Part shown: positions 17,101 to 25,621 of the stretch, piece after piece
Layout of the letters: each line of letters begins with the position of its first letter
Numbering within the stretch: the stretch's first letter is position 1
Origin: an uncultured Clostridia bacterium
GTDB taxonomy: Bacteria; Bacillota; Clostridia; Oscillospirales; Ruminococcaceae
DNA: 64,000 bases
Assembly: GCA_947627465.1 (NCBI GenBank)
Contig: CANQWD010000004.1
Span: 51,165 to 115,164 of the forward strand
Direction of reading: 5' to 3'
Program-made: the position numbers and the translations under genes
The notes under the pieces: generated by a model
What the model was told of the DNA's origin: nothing
The model's database searches: none
The model's input: the letters and a program-made list of their open reading frames with translations, nothing else

Positions 17101-18315
17101 ATGAAGAATTTTAGAATGACGCCGAATAAGCTGATGATCGCGCTTTTTGCGGCCGTGCTGTGCGGAACCTCTTTGACTACCGTGATACTCCCCAAAAAGG
17201 AGAAAAGCGAGAACGAGAACAGGTACCTCGCCCAAATGCCGAGCGTTGTGAATACCAAAAAGCTGCAGTCCGCCGAAAATCCCGCCGACGTGTGGAATTC
17301 CGTGAAGTGGCAGTATATTAACGACAGGACGGGCAGCGCGTTCAAGGACGATTTTGAGACCTATCTGTGCGACCATTTGGCGGGGCGCGAGACTTGGGTC
17401 AAGGCTTCAAACGGCATACAAAGGCTGTCGGGAAAACAGGAGATAAACGGCGTTTATACCGTAGACGACCAAATGATACAGCTTTTGAAACCATTCGATC
17501 AGGAGCAGTTTTACGATAATTTAAACGCGATAAACGATTTCGCGGGGCGCTTCCCCGAAAAGCAGATGTTTATGATGATAGCTCCGACGGTGCAGGAGCT
17601 TTTTACGAACAAGATACCGAGCTATATGGATTTTTTAAGCGAAAGAGTGGTTATCGATACGGCGTATCACGCGCTGACAAACGTCGGCACTATCGACTGC
17701 CGCAGCTACCTTTCAAGCAGCGAGGACGAATACGTCTATTACCGCACCGACCACCATTGGACGAGCTTGGGCGCGTTCTACGCGTATCAGTCGGCGGCGA
17801 AAGCGCTCGGCTACGCGGCTTACGGCTACAATTCATTTAATATAGAGACAGCAAGCGAGGATTTTCGCGGAACGCTTTACAGCAAGACACTCGACGACAG
17901 CGTAACTCCCGACAGCATCGAATACTTCACTCCGGCGAATAACGAGCCGAAAATAAAGATGACCTGCGTGGACGGCGATAAAGTGAGCGAATACGACAGC
18001 CTTTACGTCCGCGATTTCTTGAACGAAAAGGACAAATATTCGAGCTTTACGGGCAGCAATGTTCCGCTCGTTACGATAGAGACCGACGTTGAAAACGACA
18101 AGACGCTTCTTATCGTTAAGGACAGCTACGCGCATTCGCTGGTGCCGTTTTTGGCTAATCATTACAGCAAAATAGCAATGGTGGATATGCGGTATATCAG
18201 CACGGATTTAAATCAGCTTATCGATCTTGACGAATATTCTCAGGTGTTGTTTATGTATAACGCGGAAACGTTTGTCGAGGACGGAAACTTAACGAAGCTG
18301 GGTCTTACAAAATGA
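17101..18315 (+). CDS. DHHW/AlgJ-like polysaccharide O-acetylation protein
   Basis: A 404-residue protein with one N-terminal membrane anchor (about 10-28) and an extracytoplasmic SGNH-hydrolase-like domain. It has YYRTDHHWTSLGAFYAY (the DHHW motif) and KDSYAHSLVPFLANHY, the Ser of the second motif. AlgJ/AlgX-type proteins accept acetyl groups from the MBOAT partner and place them on glycans. GGAGG precedes ATG 17101. The gene follows the MBOAT by 18 bases and overlaps rluD by four bases. Confidence 0.9.
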   Translation: MKNFRMTPNKLMIALFAAVLCGTSLTTVILPKKEKSENENRYLAQMPSVVNTKKLQSAENPADVWNSVKWQYINDRTGSAFKDDFETYLCDHLAGRETWVKASNGIQRLSGKQEINGVYTVDDQMIQLLKPFDQEQFYDNLNAINDFAGRFPEKQMFMMIAPTVQELFTNKIPSYMDFLSERVVIDTAYHALTNVGTIDCRSYLSSSEDEYVYYRTDHHWTSLGAFYAYQSAAKALGYAAYGYNSFNIETASEDFRGTLYSKTLDDSVTPDSIEYFTPANNEPKIKMTCVDGDKVSEYDSLYVRDFLNEKDKYSSFTGSNVPLVTIETDVENDKTLLIVKDSYAHSLVPFLANHYSKIAMVDMRYISTDLNQLIDLDEYSQVLFMYNAETFVEDGNLTKLGLTK

Positions 18316-19157
18316 CGCGCGAGCTTGAATTTACCGTGTCGGAGAGCGAAAACGGAGAGCGCGCCGAAAAGTTTTTGCAAAATCTGGGCTTTTCGCATAA
18401 ACTGATAACAAGGCTGAAAGCGCGCGGCGGTCTTACGCGCGGCGGCGAGATACTTCGCACCGTGGATATTCTCGGCGCGGGCGACGTCGTTAAAGTACGT
18501 ATAGACGACAGCGGCGCAGTTGTGCCCAATCCCAATATAAAGGCGAAGATCGCGTTTGAAAACGAGGACGTCGTGATCTTTGACAAACCGCCGAACCTTG
18601 CCGTTCACCCGTCGATCGTTCATTATGCCGATACATTGGGAAATCTTTACGCGGCGCTTTATCCCGAAAGCGCGTTTCGTCCCGTTCACCGCTTGGATAA
18701 GGACACATCGGGGCTTATCGTCTGCGCGAAAAACAAACTCGCGGCCGCCGTTTTACAGGACGGTATCGAAAAGACATATTATGCAGTCGTAAGCGGCGAT
18801 ATCACGGACGGCGGCGAAATAAACGAGCCGATAGGCAGAGCGGACGGCAGCATTATCAAGCGCGAGGTGCGCGCGGACGGACAGTCTGCTTTAACGCTTT
18901 ATAAGCCCGTCTTGCGAAGAAACGGCAGAACGCTTTTGGAGATAACGCTGAAAACGGGCAGAACTCACCAAATACGCGTACACTTTGCGTATATCGGCTT
19001 TCCGCTTTGCGGCGACGAGCTATACGGCGGCGACCGTTCGGATATCGGGCGGCAAGCGCTGCACTGCGGAAAAATGCGTCTTAGGCTTCCTTTTTCGGGG
19101 GAAAGCGTTAACGTGGAAAGCCCGCTGCCCGAGGATATCGCGCGGCTCTTATCGTAA
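18312..19157 (+). CDS. RluA/RluD family pseudouridine synthase
   Basis: A 281-residue RNA pseudouridine synthase. The N-terminal S4-like RNA-binding domain (about 15-75: ERAEKFLQNLGFSHKLITRLKARGG) leads to the catalytic domain. That domain has HRLDKDTSGLIVCAK with the catalytic Asp, and LKTGRTHQIRVHFAYIGFPLCGDELYGG. Members modify 23S rRNA or tRNA; which site this one modifies cannot be read from the sequence. The start overlaps the DHHW stop (ATGA), a genomic rather than functional link. Confidence 0.92.
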   Translation: MTRELEFTVSESENGERAEKFLQNLGFSHKLITRLKARGGLTRGGEILRTVDILGAGDVVKVRIDDSGAVVPNPNIKAKIAFENEDVVIFDKPPNLAVHPSIVHYADTLGNLYAALYPESAFRPVHRLDKDTSGLIVCAKNKLAAAVLQDGIEKTYYAVVSGDITDGGEINEPIGRADGSIIKREVRADGQSALTLYKPVLRRNGRTLLEITLKTGRTHQIRVHFAYIGFPLCGDELYGGDRSDIGRQALHCGKMRLRLPFSGESVNVESPLPEDIARLLS

Positions 19158-19190
19158 AGACCGCCGAGGAAATTGAACGGAGATGTTAAT

Positions 19191-19790
19191 ATGAAAGTAA
19201 AATACGCGTTTTTAGCGCTTGCGCCGACGATCGCCGCGCTGCTTTGCGGCTGCGGGAGCGGTCTGTCGTATCAAAGCGGATTGGTAACGATAAAAAACGC
19301 AAATATCGATCTGAGTTACCCGAAAGATTGGGAGACGTTATCGGGCGACGAGGTCTACGGCGAGTTGTATGAAGCTCTTTCGGAAGAATACGGTTCCGCG
19401 GAGGAATTGAAAAAAATGTATGAGGACAACGGCGAACGTTTGCTGTTTAAGGCAAAAACGCCGGGAGGAGAAGCGTCCGCTCTGTTTTCGGAGGCGAACA
19501 GGGGCGATACCACCGCAAAGGAGCTGCTGAGCGCCGCGAAAAACGCGTTGGTCATGAATGTCAATTCGGCGGGGTATCATGCCGAAAGCTCGCTTGAGGA
19601 AAAGACCTGGGGCGGCGTTTCGGGTGTTATGATGAGCGTTGGCGTGAGCGAAAAGAAAGGCGAGCCGGCGATGTTTGAGGAGCGTGAGTTCTGCTTTGAG
19701 CGCGGCGAGCTGGTTTACTCGCTGAAAATTCATATAGACAGCGGATATGAAAGCGAAGCCGAGGGCGTGGAAATATCCGCATTAGAGTAG
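19191..19790 (+). CDS. Predicted lipoprotein of unknown function
   Basis: A 199-residue exported lipoprotein. It has a basic start, a hydrophobic helix and a lipobox ending LLCGC near residue 22. ATG 19191 is chosen because CGGAG (19178-19182) lies 8 bases upstream; the frame opens earlier at a TTG. The mature part (LVTIKNANIDLSYPKDWETLSG...) begins like small PsbP-type or DUF lipoproteins, but I do not recognise a family. It follows rluD by 33 bases and may be in its operon. The run of T/A after the stop has no clear hairpin. Confidence 0.7.
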   Translation: MKVKYAFLALAPTIAALLCGCGSGLSYQSGLVTIKNANIDLSYPKDWETLSGDEVYGELYEALSEEYGSAEELKKMYEDNGERLLFKAKTPGGEASALFSEANRGDTTAKELLSAAKNALVMNVNSAGYHAESSLEEKTWGGVSGVMMSVGVSEKKGEPAMFEEREFCFERGELVYSLKIHIDSGYESEAEGVEISALE

Positions 19791-19870
19791 TTTTGACACA
19801 AAAACAGTCGTTATCTTGCCTAAAAAAACAAAAAAAATCTGTGATTTTTTTAGAAAATTTCCAATAGTAC

Positions 19871-19899
19871 TTGATTTATTTGCTTGGATATTGTATAAT
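19871..19899 (+). promoter_or_regulatory. Sigma-A promoter of the PilZ gene
   Basis: TTGATT (19871-19876), 17-base spacer, TATAAT (19894-19899). It starts the c-di-GMP-related run of genes. Confidence 0.75.
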
Positions 19900-19966
19900 A
19901 ATATTCGGATAATTATGTAATGCGATATTACTCCAAGTGCAAAATACATTATAGAATAGGGGTTTG

Positions 19967-20653
19967 ATGCGTTTGATATTTGGAAGTAAGGTGATAAAGG
20001 TCGAAGTTCTTGATGAGAAAGACAGGCTTTTGGTTACCTCGGAAAAGGGCTTTACGCTTCCCCAAAATATGATGTCCGACGAGGACAGCATAGTTATCAT
20101 AAAGGGCAGAGATCTGCCGGAGCTTGACAGGAACACTATAGTTTCAGTCGTCACTACCACTAAAAGAGCTGACAGAATAAAATATCCGGGCGCGGTATCC
20201 ATGTCTATGGATACGCAGCTGAATGTAAAGATACTTCATTCCAACGATTCTCAGCTTCTCAAGGAACGACGCAGATATTTTAAGGTAAAGGTCGTGGAAA
20301 GCGGCAGGGCGCTTTTTTATGTGAGGGATGAAAAAACCGTGCGGTTTGAGGAGCCTGTTGAGATCAAAATGCTGGATATAAACGTCGGCGGGGTTTTCAT
20401 CGCGTGCGAGGATAACGAATTTATGGAAAACGACCTCGTTTGCTTAGACATAAATCTGTTTATAGACAATCCGCTGAACGCGGCGGCCAGGGTGCTGAGG
20501 GTGCAGCGCAACGCAGACGGCTCCATACAGGGCTACGGGTGCGAGTTTCAGGGGCTTACAGCGGCGCAGGAGGATCTTATCGGAAGATATATTCTGAAAG
20601 TACAGACCGAGATCCGCGCCAAAAAGACCGGGTTGGATGAACGCTTTAGTTGA
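19967..20653 (+). CDS. PilZ domain protein, YpfB/DgrA-like
   Basis: A 228-residue cytoplasmic protein with an N-terminal YcgR-N-like beta domain (about 1-90) and a C-terminal PilZ domain (about 97-215). The c-di-GMP signature is altered. The RxxxR loop reads ERRRYFKVKV, with Lys at the second Arg, and DxSxxG reads DINVGG, with Asn for Ser. Binding may therefore be kept or weakened. The next gene is a diguanylate cyclase, which supports a c-di-GMP role, perhaps in motility or surface attachment. ATG 19967 is preferred to the TTG one codon upstream. Confidence 0.85.
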   Translation: MRLIFGSKVIKVEVLDEKDRLLVTSEKGFTLPQNMMSDEDSIVIIKGRDLPELDRNTIVSVVTTTKRADRIKYPGAVSMSMDTQLNVKILHSNDSQLLKERRRYFKVKVVESGRALFYVRDEKTVRFEEPVEIKMLDINVGGVFIACEDNEFMENDLVCLDINLFIDNPLNAAARVLRVQRNADGSIQGYGCEFQGLTAAQEDLIGRYILKVQTEIRAKKTGLDERFS

Positions 20654-20767
20654 TAATGAAATCTTGATCATACAGAGGAAAAAACGGACGTTTTTATACG
20701 GTCTGTGAATATCCGTTCATTATAAACTATAACTATATATCATTATATAATGCTAGGGGGATGAATA

Positions 20768-22813
20768 ATGAAGAAAAAGAGTTTGAGATTTGGACTTATT
20801 GGTATATTGGTCGTGTTCGCCGTAGTTCCTGTGCTTATTTTGGGCGTTGTGGGAACGTTTTTGATCATCGGCTATACCAATAATTCAAGAATGGGTGAGC
20901 TGTCCGATATTTCGCTGACCAAGGCGGGCGTTGTGAATACGATTTTCGAGAGCTATCAGTCAACGGCAACGGCGCTGGCTAAAATGGACGATGTTATTGA
21001 AAACGCCCAGAACGGCGGTTCGGGCGGACTGTCTAAGATAAAAGCGGTCGGCGATAAAAACCCGGATATATACGATACGCTCATTGTCGGATCCGATGGT
21101 TCCATAATTGTTTCAAATCTGAACAAGCAGACGGGAACGTTTGAGAACTTCAACGCCGACAACATGCCCGCGGTATCGGGGGTTTTGTCGTGGGAACAGT
21201 ACGGCTTTGATACATTTTTCGTGTCTCACGAGATTTACGCGGATCCCGATAACAAAACGGGCGGTCTGCTGGGTTACATTTGTCTGATCATCAATCCCGA
21301 ATCTGTCGATACGAGCGAAAGTCCGGTCGCGAACAATCTTATGACCGCTTTGGGAGGAACATATCTCGGTGAAAAGGCGCACCTCGCGCTTGTCGACACC
21401 GACGGTAATGCGATAAACTCCGACGGCAGCGGAAAAATCATGAAGTCCGCGCAGGTGGATTCCGCATTGGTAAGCGAGACCAAAAAAATATTCGACAAGG
21501 TAAAGACCACAACATCCGATAAAGACGCCTCAAAGAATGTTTTCACCGATAAGAGCGGTAAGCTTGCATACGCCGCGGGAGCTATCCCGAATGTTCCGTC
21601 TTGGAGATGGGTGGGCATTGCGGACGCGTCCGGATTTTCATCGTTCTCGTCAAGAACAAACATTGTTGCGTGGATAATTGTTGTCGTTTCCGCGCTTGCG
21701 GCTTCGGCGATCGGTCTTGTCATCGTTGGCAAGTTCGTAGGCAGAATGCAGGAAATTCTTAAGAAAGTCAACAATATCAGCTTCGAGGACGGCATTTCTT
21801 CAATGCGCTTTGACGTTAAGAATGATAAGAGCGAGCTTACGATGATTCAGAACGCTTTCAACGAGTTCTTGGACGAGGTAAACCTCAACAGCCAGCGTTA
21901 CCGCACCATTGCTAACCTGTCCGATAATATGCTGTTTGAGTGGGATTTACACAAGGAAAGTATGTATGTTTCGGATAATACGCTTGCGAAGTTTGCTATA
22001 AACCCCGATATTGCGGGTCTTGCAAACGGACGCTTCTTGGATTCCCTGATGAGCACCGAGGACGCGGATAAGTATAAACGCGATATCAATGCGCTGCTTA
22101 AGAGCAAGGGAAAGATGTCCTCGCAGTATCAAATTCAGACAAAGGCGGGCGCGACTATATGGGCTTCCGTTTCGGCGACGGTCATTACAGACCGCTTGGG
22201 CGAGCCGCTGCGTGTAATAGGCGTCATTACCGATATCGACAACGAGAAGAAGATGGAGCTGCAGCTCTCCGAGCGCGCAAGCATTGACTTCCTGTCGCAG
22301 CTTTACAACAGAAGCACGTTTATCAGAATGCTTACGACCGAGCTTGAGCGCAGAGGTCCTAAGAAAGTCGGCATTATGTTTATAGACGTCGATGACTTCA
22401 AGTTTATCAACGACCGTTACGGACATACCATAGGCGACGAGGTAATTCGTTATGTCGCGGACACTATCCGCAAGAAAGTTGATGACCGCGGCGGTTTCGC
22501 GGGACGCTTCGGCGGAGATGAATTTGTGCTTTGCTACACCAATCAGGAGGATATCGCCAACGCCGAGCAGATCGCTATGGATCTTATCGACGAGCTGTAT
22601 ATGGGCTACACAACGACCGACGGTCAGCTTATAAACGTCAGAGCGTCTATCGGTATATCTTACTGTCCCGATCATACGGAGGAGGTCAACGATCTGCTTT
22701 CGTTCTCCGATACGGCGATGTATTTCGTAAAGAAGAACGGCAAGACCAACTACCACGTTTACGTTCCGGAAGACAGCGAATCGGGCGAGTATATCGACCC
22801 CGAAGGCTATTGA
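20768..22813 (+). CDS. Membrane-bound diguanylate cyclase with Cache-like and PAS domains
   Basis: A 681-residue sensor enzyme making c-di-GMP from GTP. A membrane helix (about 8-32) is followed by a large extracellular Cache-like sensor (about 35-290). A second membrane helix (about 296-318) and a HAMP-like linker come next, then a PAS domain (about 375-490) and a GGDEF domain. The active-site motif is intact (GRFGGDEF at about 581-585). The inhibitory RxxD site is absent: the expected position reads DRGGFAGRF, so product inhibition is unlikely. AGGGGG precedes ATG. It follows the PilZ gene by about 115 bases. Confidence 0.93.
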   Translation: MKKKSLRFGLIGILVVFAVVPVLILGVVGTFLIIGYTNNSRMGELSDISLTKAGVVNTIFESYQSTATALAKMDDVIENAQNGGSGGLSKIKAVGDKNPDIYDTLIVGSDGSIIVSNLNKQTGTFENFNADNMPAVSGVLSWEQYGFDTFFVSHEIYADPDNKTGGLLGYICLIINPESVDTSESPVANNLMTALGGTYLGEKAHLALVDTDGNAINSDGSGKIMKSAQVDSALVSETKKIFDKVKTTTSDKDASKNVFTDKSGKLAYAAGAIPNVPSWRWVGIADASGFSSFSSRTNIVAWIIVVVSALAASAIGLVIVGKFVGRMQEILKKVNNISFEDGISSMRFDVKNDKSELTMIQNAFNEFLDEVNLNSQRYRTIANLSDNMLFEWDLHKESMYVSDNTLAKFAINPDIAGLANGRFLDSLMSTEDADKYKRDINALLKSKGKMSSQYQIQTKAGATIWASVSATVITDRLGEPLRVIGVITDIDNEKKMELQLSERASIDFLSQLYNRSTFIRMLTTELERRGPKKVGIMFIDVDDFKFINDRYGHTIGDEVIRYVADTIRKKVDDRGGFAGRFGGDEFVLCYTNQEDIANAEQIAMDLIDELYMGYTTTDGQLINVRASIGISYCPDHTEEVNDLLSFSDTAMYFVKKNGKTNYHVYVPEDSESGEYIDPEGY

Positions 22814-22899
22814 TAACGTACAATTAACAATAAAAGTGGCGCGCGGCTTGCTTCGCGCGCCCTTATTTGATTAACCAACACTACTTTGGAGGAATCGTT

Positions 22900-23694
22900 T
22901 TGGCAAAAGTAATTGCTGTTACAAATCAAAAAGGCGGCGTCGGAAAGACCACGACCTGTTGTTCGGTGTGCGGAGAATTGGCGCGGCTGGGTTATAAGGT
23001 ACTCGCGGTGGATCTCGACCCACAGAGCAATTTAAGCTTCAGCTTGGGCGTTGAAATGGATGATGATTTCACTATTTACGACGTTATGAAAGGAAATTGC
23101 GAGATAACCGACGCGATTTTTCACGGCGAAGTCTGCGATGTTGTGCCGTCAAATATTCTGCTTTCGGGCTTGGAGCTTGAGATGACGGGCGTTGGACGCG
23201 AATATGTTTTACGCGAACAGTTAAGCGGCGTTTCAAAAAAGTACGATTACATTATCCTTGACACGCCGCCCGCGCTGTCCGTTTTGACGATAAACGCTTA
23301 TACCGCGTCGGACGAGCTTGTTATCCCGATGTTGTGCGAGATCTTGTCGCTTCAGGGCATAGCGCAGCTCAAGCAGACTATTTTCGCGGTGAAGCGTTAT
23401 TACAACAAGTCTTTGTGCGTCCGCGGAATTTTGCTCAACAAGTATAATCCGCGCTACACTCTTACTCAAGATGTGGAGGATCTTGCCGAGGATATTGCCG
23501 AGCAGCTTGGAACTACGATCTTCAATACCAAGATAAGCGCGAGTGTTGCTATTGCGGAAGCTCCCGCGCACGGTGAGAGTATCATCACTTACAGTCCCAA
23601 AAGCAAGTCCGCTCAGGAGTTTAAAGCGTTTGTGAAAGAGCTTATAGAGCCGCATAAGAGCGGCAGCCAAAAGAAAGCGGGCAGTGACAAATGA
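22900..23694 (+). CDS. ParA/Soj-like ATPase
   Basis: A 264-residue P-loop ATPase. The deviant Walker A is KGGVGKTTT at the N-terminus, followed by VLAVDLDPQSNLSFSLG and YDYIILDTPPALS (Walker B). The TTG start at 22900 is supported by GGAGG (22888-22892); the frame opens upstream without a good site. No parB follows. Instead the stop overlaps the start of a ComFB-like gene. Being next to c-di-GMP genes, it may position a polar or envelope complex rather than segregate a replicon. True Soj is the alternative. Confidence 0.85.
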   Translation: MAKVIAVTNQKGGVGKTTTCCSVCGELARLGYKVLAVDLDPQSNLSFSLGVEMDDDFTIYDVMKGNCEITDAIFHGEVCDVVPSNILLSGLELEMTGVGREYVLREQLSGVSKKYDYIILDTPPALSVLTINAYTASDELVIPMLCEILSLQGIAQLKQTIFAVKRYYNKSLCVRGILLNKYNPRYTLTQDVEDLAEDIAEQLGTTIFNTKISASVAIAEAPAHGESIITYSPKSKSAQEFKAFVKELIEPHKSGSQKKAGSDK

Positions 23695-24230
23695 GCGGAA
23701 AGCGTCGCAAATCCGACGGCGCGAAAGCCGTCAAATCCAAAGCGAAAGCCGAGGACAAGCAGCATGGAGAGATCAAGCTTGAGCGCAGCAACAAAACCCC
23801 GCAGGTGATGAGGCTGTTGGAGCAGGACAAAAGCTCGGCAAATCCCGTTATTCTGGCGGGGAAAAGCCGTATTCCGCGTCAGTTAAGCGGCAGAGAGCCG
23901 CTTTCGCGTATCATGAAGCGCGAAATGGGCGAGGAGTTTTCGGATATTGACGGGACCGTTGTGGTAAACCTCACACAGCTTGCCATTGAATACCAAGCTC
24001 CCGAGATACTGGATCGCTTTAACGCGTGCAGCTGCGACAAGTGCGTTGAGGTCTTTTCGCACATTATCGCGGAGCGAGTGCCCGTTAGGTTCGCAAGGAT
24101 AAGCAAGGCGGCGCAGCGGCGCGGTTCCCCGGAACTTACGGAGAGAATGGAGCCTGTGCGCAAAATCGTGCTCTCCGAAATGATACGGGAGCTTATCGGT
24201 AACAAAAAACGCTGCTTCCATGATGAATAA
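23691..24230 (+). CDS. ComFB-like protein
   Basis: A 179-residue protein. The first 75 residues are Lys/Arg-rich and disordered. From about residue 85 it resembles late competence protein ComFB: VVVNLTQLAIEYQAPEILDRFNACSCDKCVEVFSHIIAERVPVRF, with the CxCxxC cysteines. ComFB-type proteins have recently been proposed as cyclic-dinucleotide receptors, which would fit the PilZ and GGDEF genes just upstream; I rely on general knowledge for this. It overlaps the ParA gene by four bases, so the two are coupled. Confidence 0.75.
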   Translation: MSGKRRKSDGAKAVKSKAKAEDKQHGEIKLERSNKTPQVMRLLEQDKSSANPVILAGKSRIPRQLSGREPLSRIMKREMGEEFSDIDGTVVVNLTQLAIEYQAPEILDRFNACSCDKCVEVFSHIIAERVPVRFARISKAAQRRGSPELTERMEPVRKIVLSEMIRELIGNKKRCFHDE

Positions 24231-24246
24231 TTTGGGAATTTTACTG

Positions 24247-24470
24247 TTGAATTTTTGAGAAATATGTGGTATAATAAAGGCTGAGCCTTTATTATACATT
24301 TTTGTCCACGCGCATACGCTCACTTGGTTCGCTCCGCGCGGTAATGGACAATTATACCATAAATTCTCTGATTTTATGGTATAATACATCAGTTGGAGAT
24401 TATGTAAGTATTTTTACGCTTTCAGCGCGTTAAATCAACTTGACACTTTGAAAGCCGCGGTGCATAAAAT
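24247..24470 (+). promoter_or_regulatory. Palindrome-rich control region upstream of mreB
   Basis: The 327 bases before mreB hold no gene but three structured elements. A promoter TTGAAT-N17-TATAAT (24247-24275) runs into a perfect inverted repeat GTATAATAAAGGC-TGA-GCCTTTATTATAC (24269-24297). TGTCCA...TGGACA (24304-24350) encloses a GC-rich stem. ATTATACCATAAA (24351-24363) pairs with TTTATGGTATAAT (24373-24385). TTGACA (24440-24445) with TAAAAT (24465-24470) is a further weak promoter with a 19-base gap. Each palindrome carries TATAAT, so they could be operators or transcript stems. Confidence 0.5.
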
Positions 24471-24557
24471 TTATCTCGCATTTTCGATGAAAACGGAGCG
24501 AGGAAATACACATTCAATCAATACAATTAACACAAAAATTTAACGGGAGTAAAAATT

Positions 24558-25574
24558 ATGGCAGTTGATATAGGAATAGATCTTGGAACGGCAAACATTA
24601 TCATAACCGTCGCGGGCAAGGGCATCGTTTTGAACGAGCCGTCCGTTGTGGCTTATGACCGCAAGAAAAAGGCAGTAGTGGCTGTGGGCACGGAAGCGTA
24701 TAAAATGATAGGAAGAACGCCCGAATATATTGTGGCGGTGCGTCCGCTTAAAGACGGCGTTATTTCGGACAACGATATGACGCAGGCGATGATAAAGGAG
24801 TTTATAAATATCGTAAACAACGGAGTAATGACGCGTCCGCGCGTTGTTTTGTGCGTTCCCAGCTCCGTGACCGATGTGGAGCGTAGAGCGGTCGTTGAAG
24901 CGGCGCTGTCGGCGGGCGCGCGCAAGGTTTTTTTGATTGAGGAGCCTATCGCGGCGCTTATCGGAGCGGGAGTTGATATTTCAAAGCCCAACGGAACAAT
25001 GGTTGTCGATATCGGCGGCGGAACTTCCGATGTCGCTATCGTATCGTTTAACGGAATAGTGCAGTCACGTTCCGTTAAAATGGCGGGGAACAAGTTTGAC
25101 GCGGCTATCGTTCGTATGGTCACGCAGAAATATAAGATACTGATTGGTGAAAAAACCGCTGAAAAAGCGAAAATGGAGCTTGCAAATGTCTTTAACCCGA
25201 CGGGTGAGAAGAAAATGACCATTCGCGGAAGAAACCTGTTAAAGGGTCTGCCCGAGAGCTTGGAAATTACCGATTTGGATATCTATGAAGCGCTTCACGA
25301 CAACGCTATGGAGATCGTGGAGCAGATAAAGCTGGTGCTTGAAAGCACGCCGCCGGAACTGGTGGGCGATATACTCAGCAGCGGCATTTTGCTGACGGGC
25401 GGCGGAGCAATGCTCGGCGGCTTGCCCGAGCTTATTACGGACATAGTGGGTGCGCCTTGTTTTATGGCGGAAAACCCGATCGAGTGCGTAGCCCGCGGCG
25501 TCGACGCGGCGTTCTCGATGTCTAACGATCTGTTGGACGGCTTCGAGCAGGTTCAGCTATACGGATTTCATTGA
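24558..25574 (+). CDS. MreB/Mbl rod-shape actin homologue
   Basis: A 338-residue actin-fold ATPase. Phosphate-1 motif IGIDLGTANIIITV, phosphate-2 VVDIGGGTSDVAIVS and the adenosine motif SGILLTGGGAMLGGL are clear. It polymerises under the membrane to guide lateral wall synthesis. It stands alone without mreCD, which is typical of Mbl/MreBH-type genes, so the paralogue type is uncertain. GGGAG precedes ATG. Confidence 0.93.
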   Translation: MAVDIGIDLGTANIIITVAGKGIVLNEPSVVAYDRKKKAVVAVGTEAYKMIGRTPEYIVAVRPLKDGVISDNDMTQAMIKEFINIVNNGVMTRPRVVLCVPSSVTDVERRAVVEAALSAGARKVFLIEEPIAALIGAGVDISKPNGTMVVDIGGGTSDVAIVSFNGIVQSRSVKMAGNKFDAAIVRMVTQKYKILIGEKTAEKAKMELANVFNPTGEKKMTIRGRNLLKGLPESLEITDLDIYEALHDNAMEIVEQIKLVLESTPPELVGDILSSGILLTGGGAMLGGLPELITDIVGAPCFMAENPIECVARGVDAAFSMSNDLLDGFEQVQLYGFH

Positions 25575-25621
25575 TTTTGGGGCGGTTTTAAACCGCCTTT
25601 TAGTTTAGAAGGAGTGCGGCA

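Noticed and set aside
22814..22866. GCGCGC hairpin with GTACAATTAACAAT as a full MITE
   Set aside because: Only one end of the element type at 14881 is recognisable; the second end is missing.
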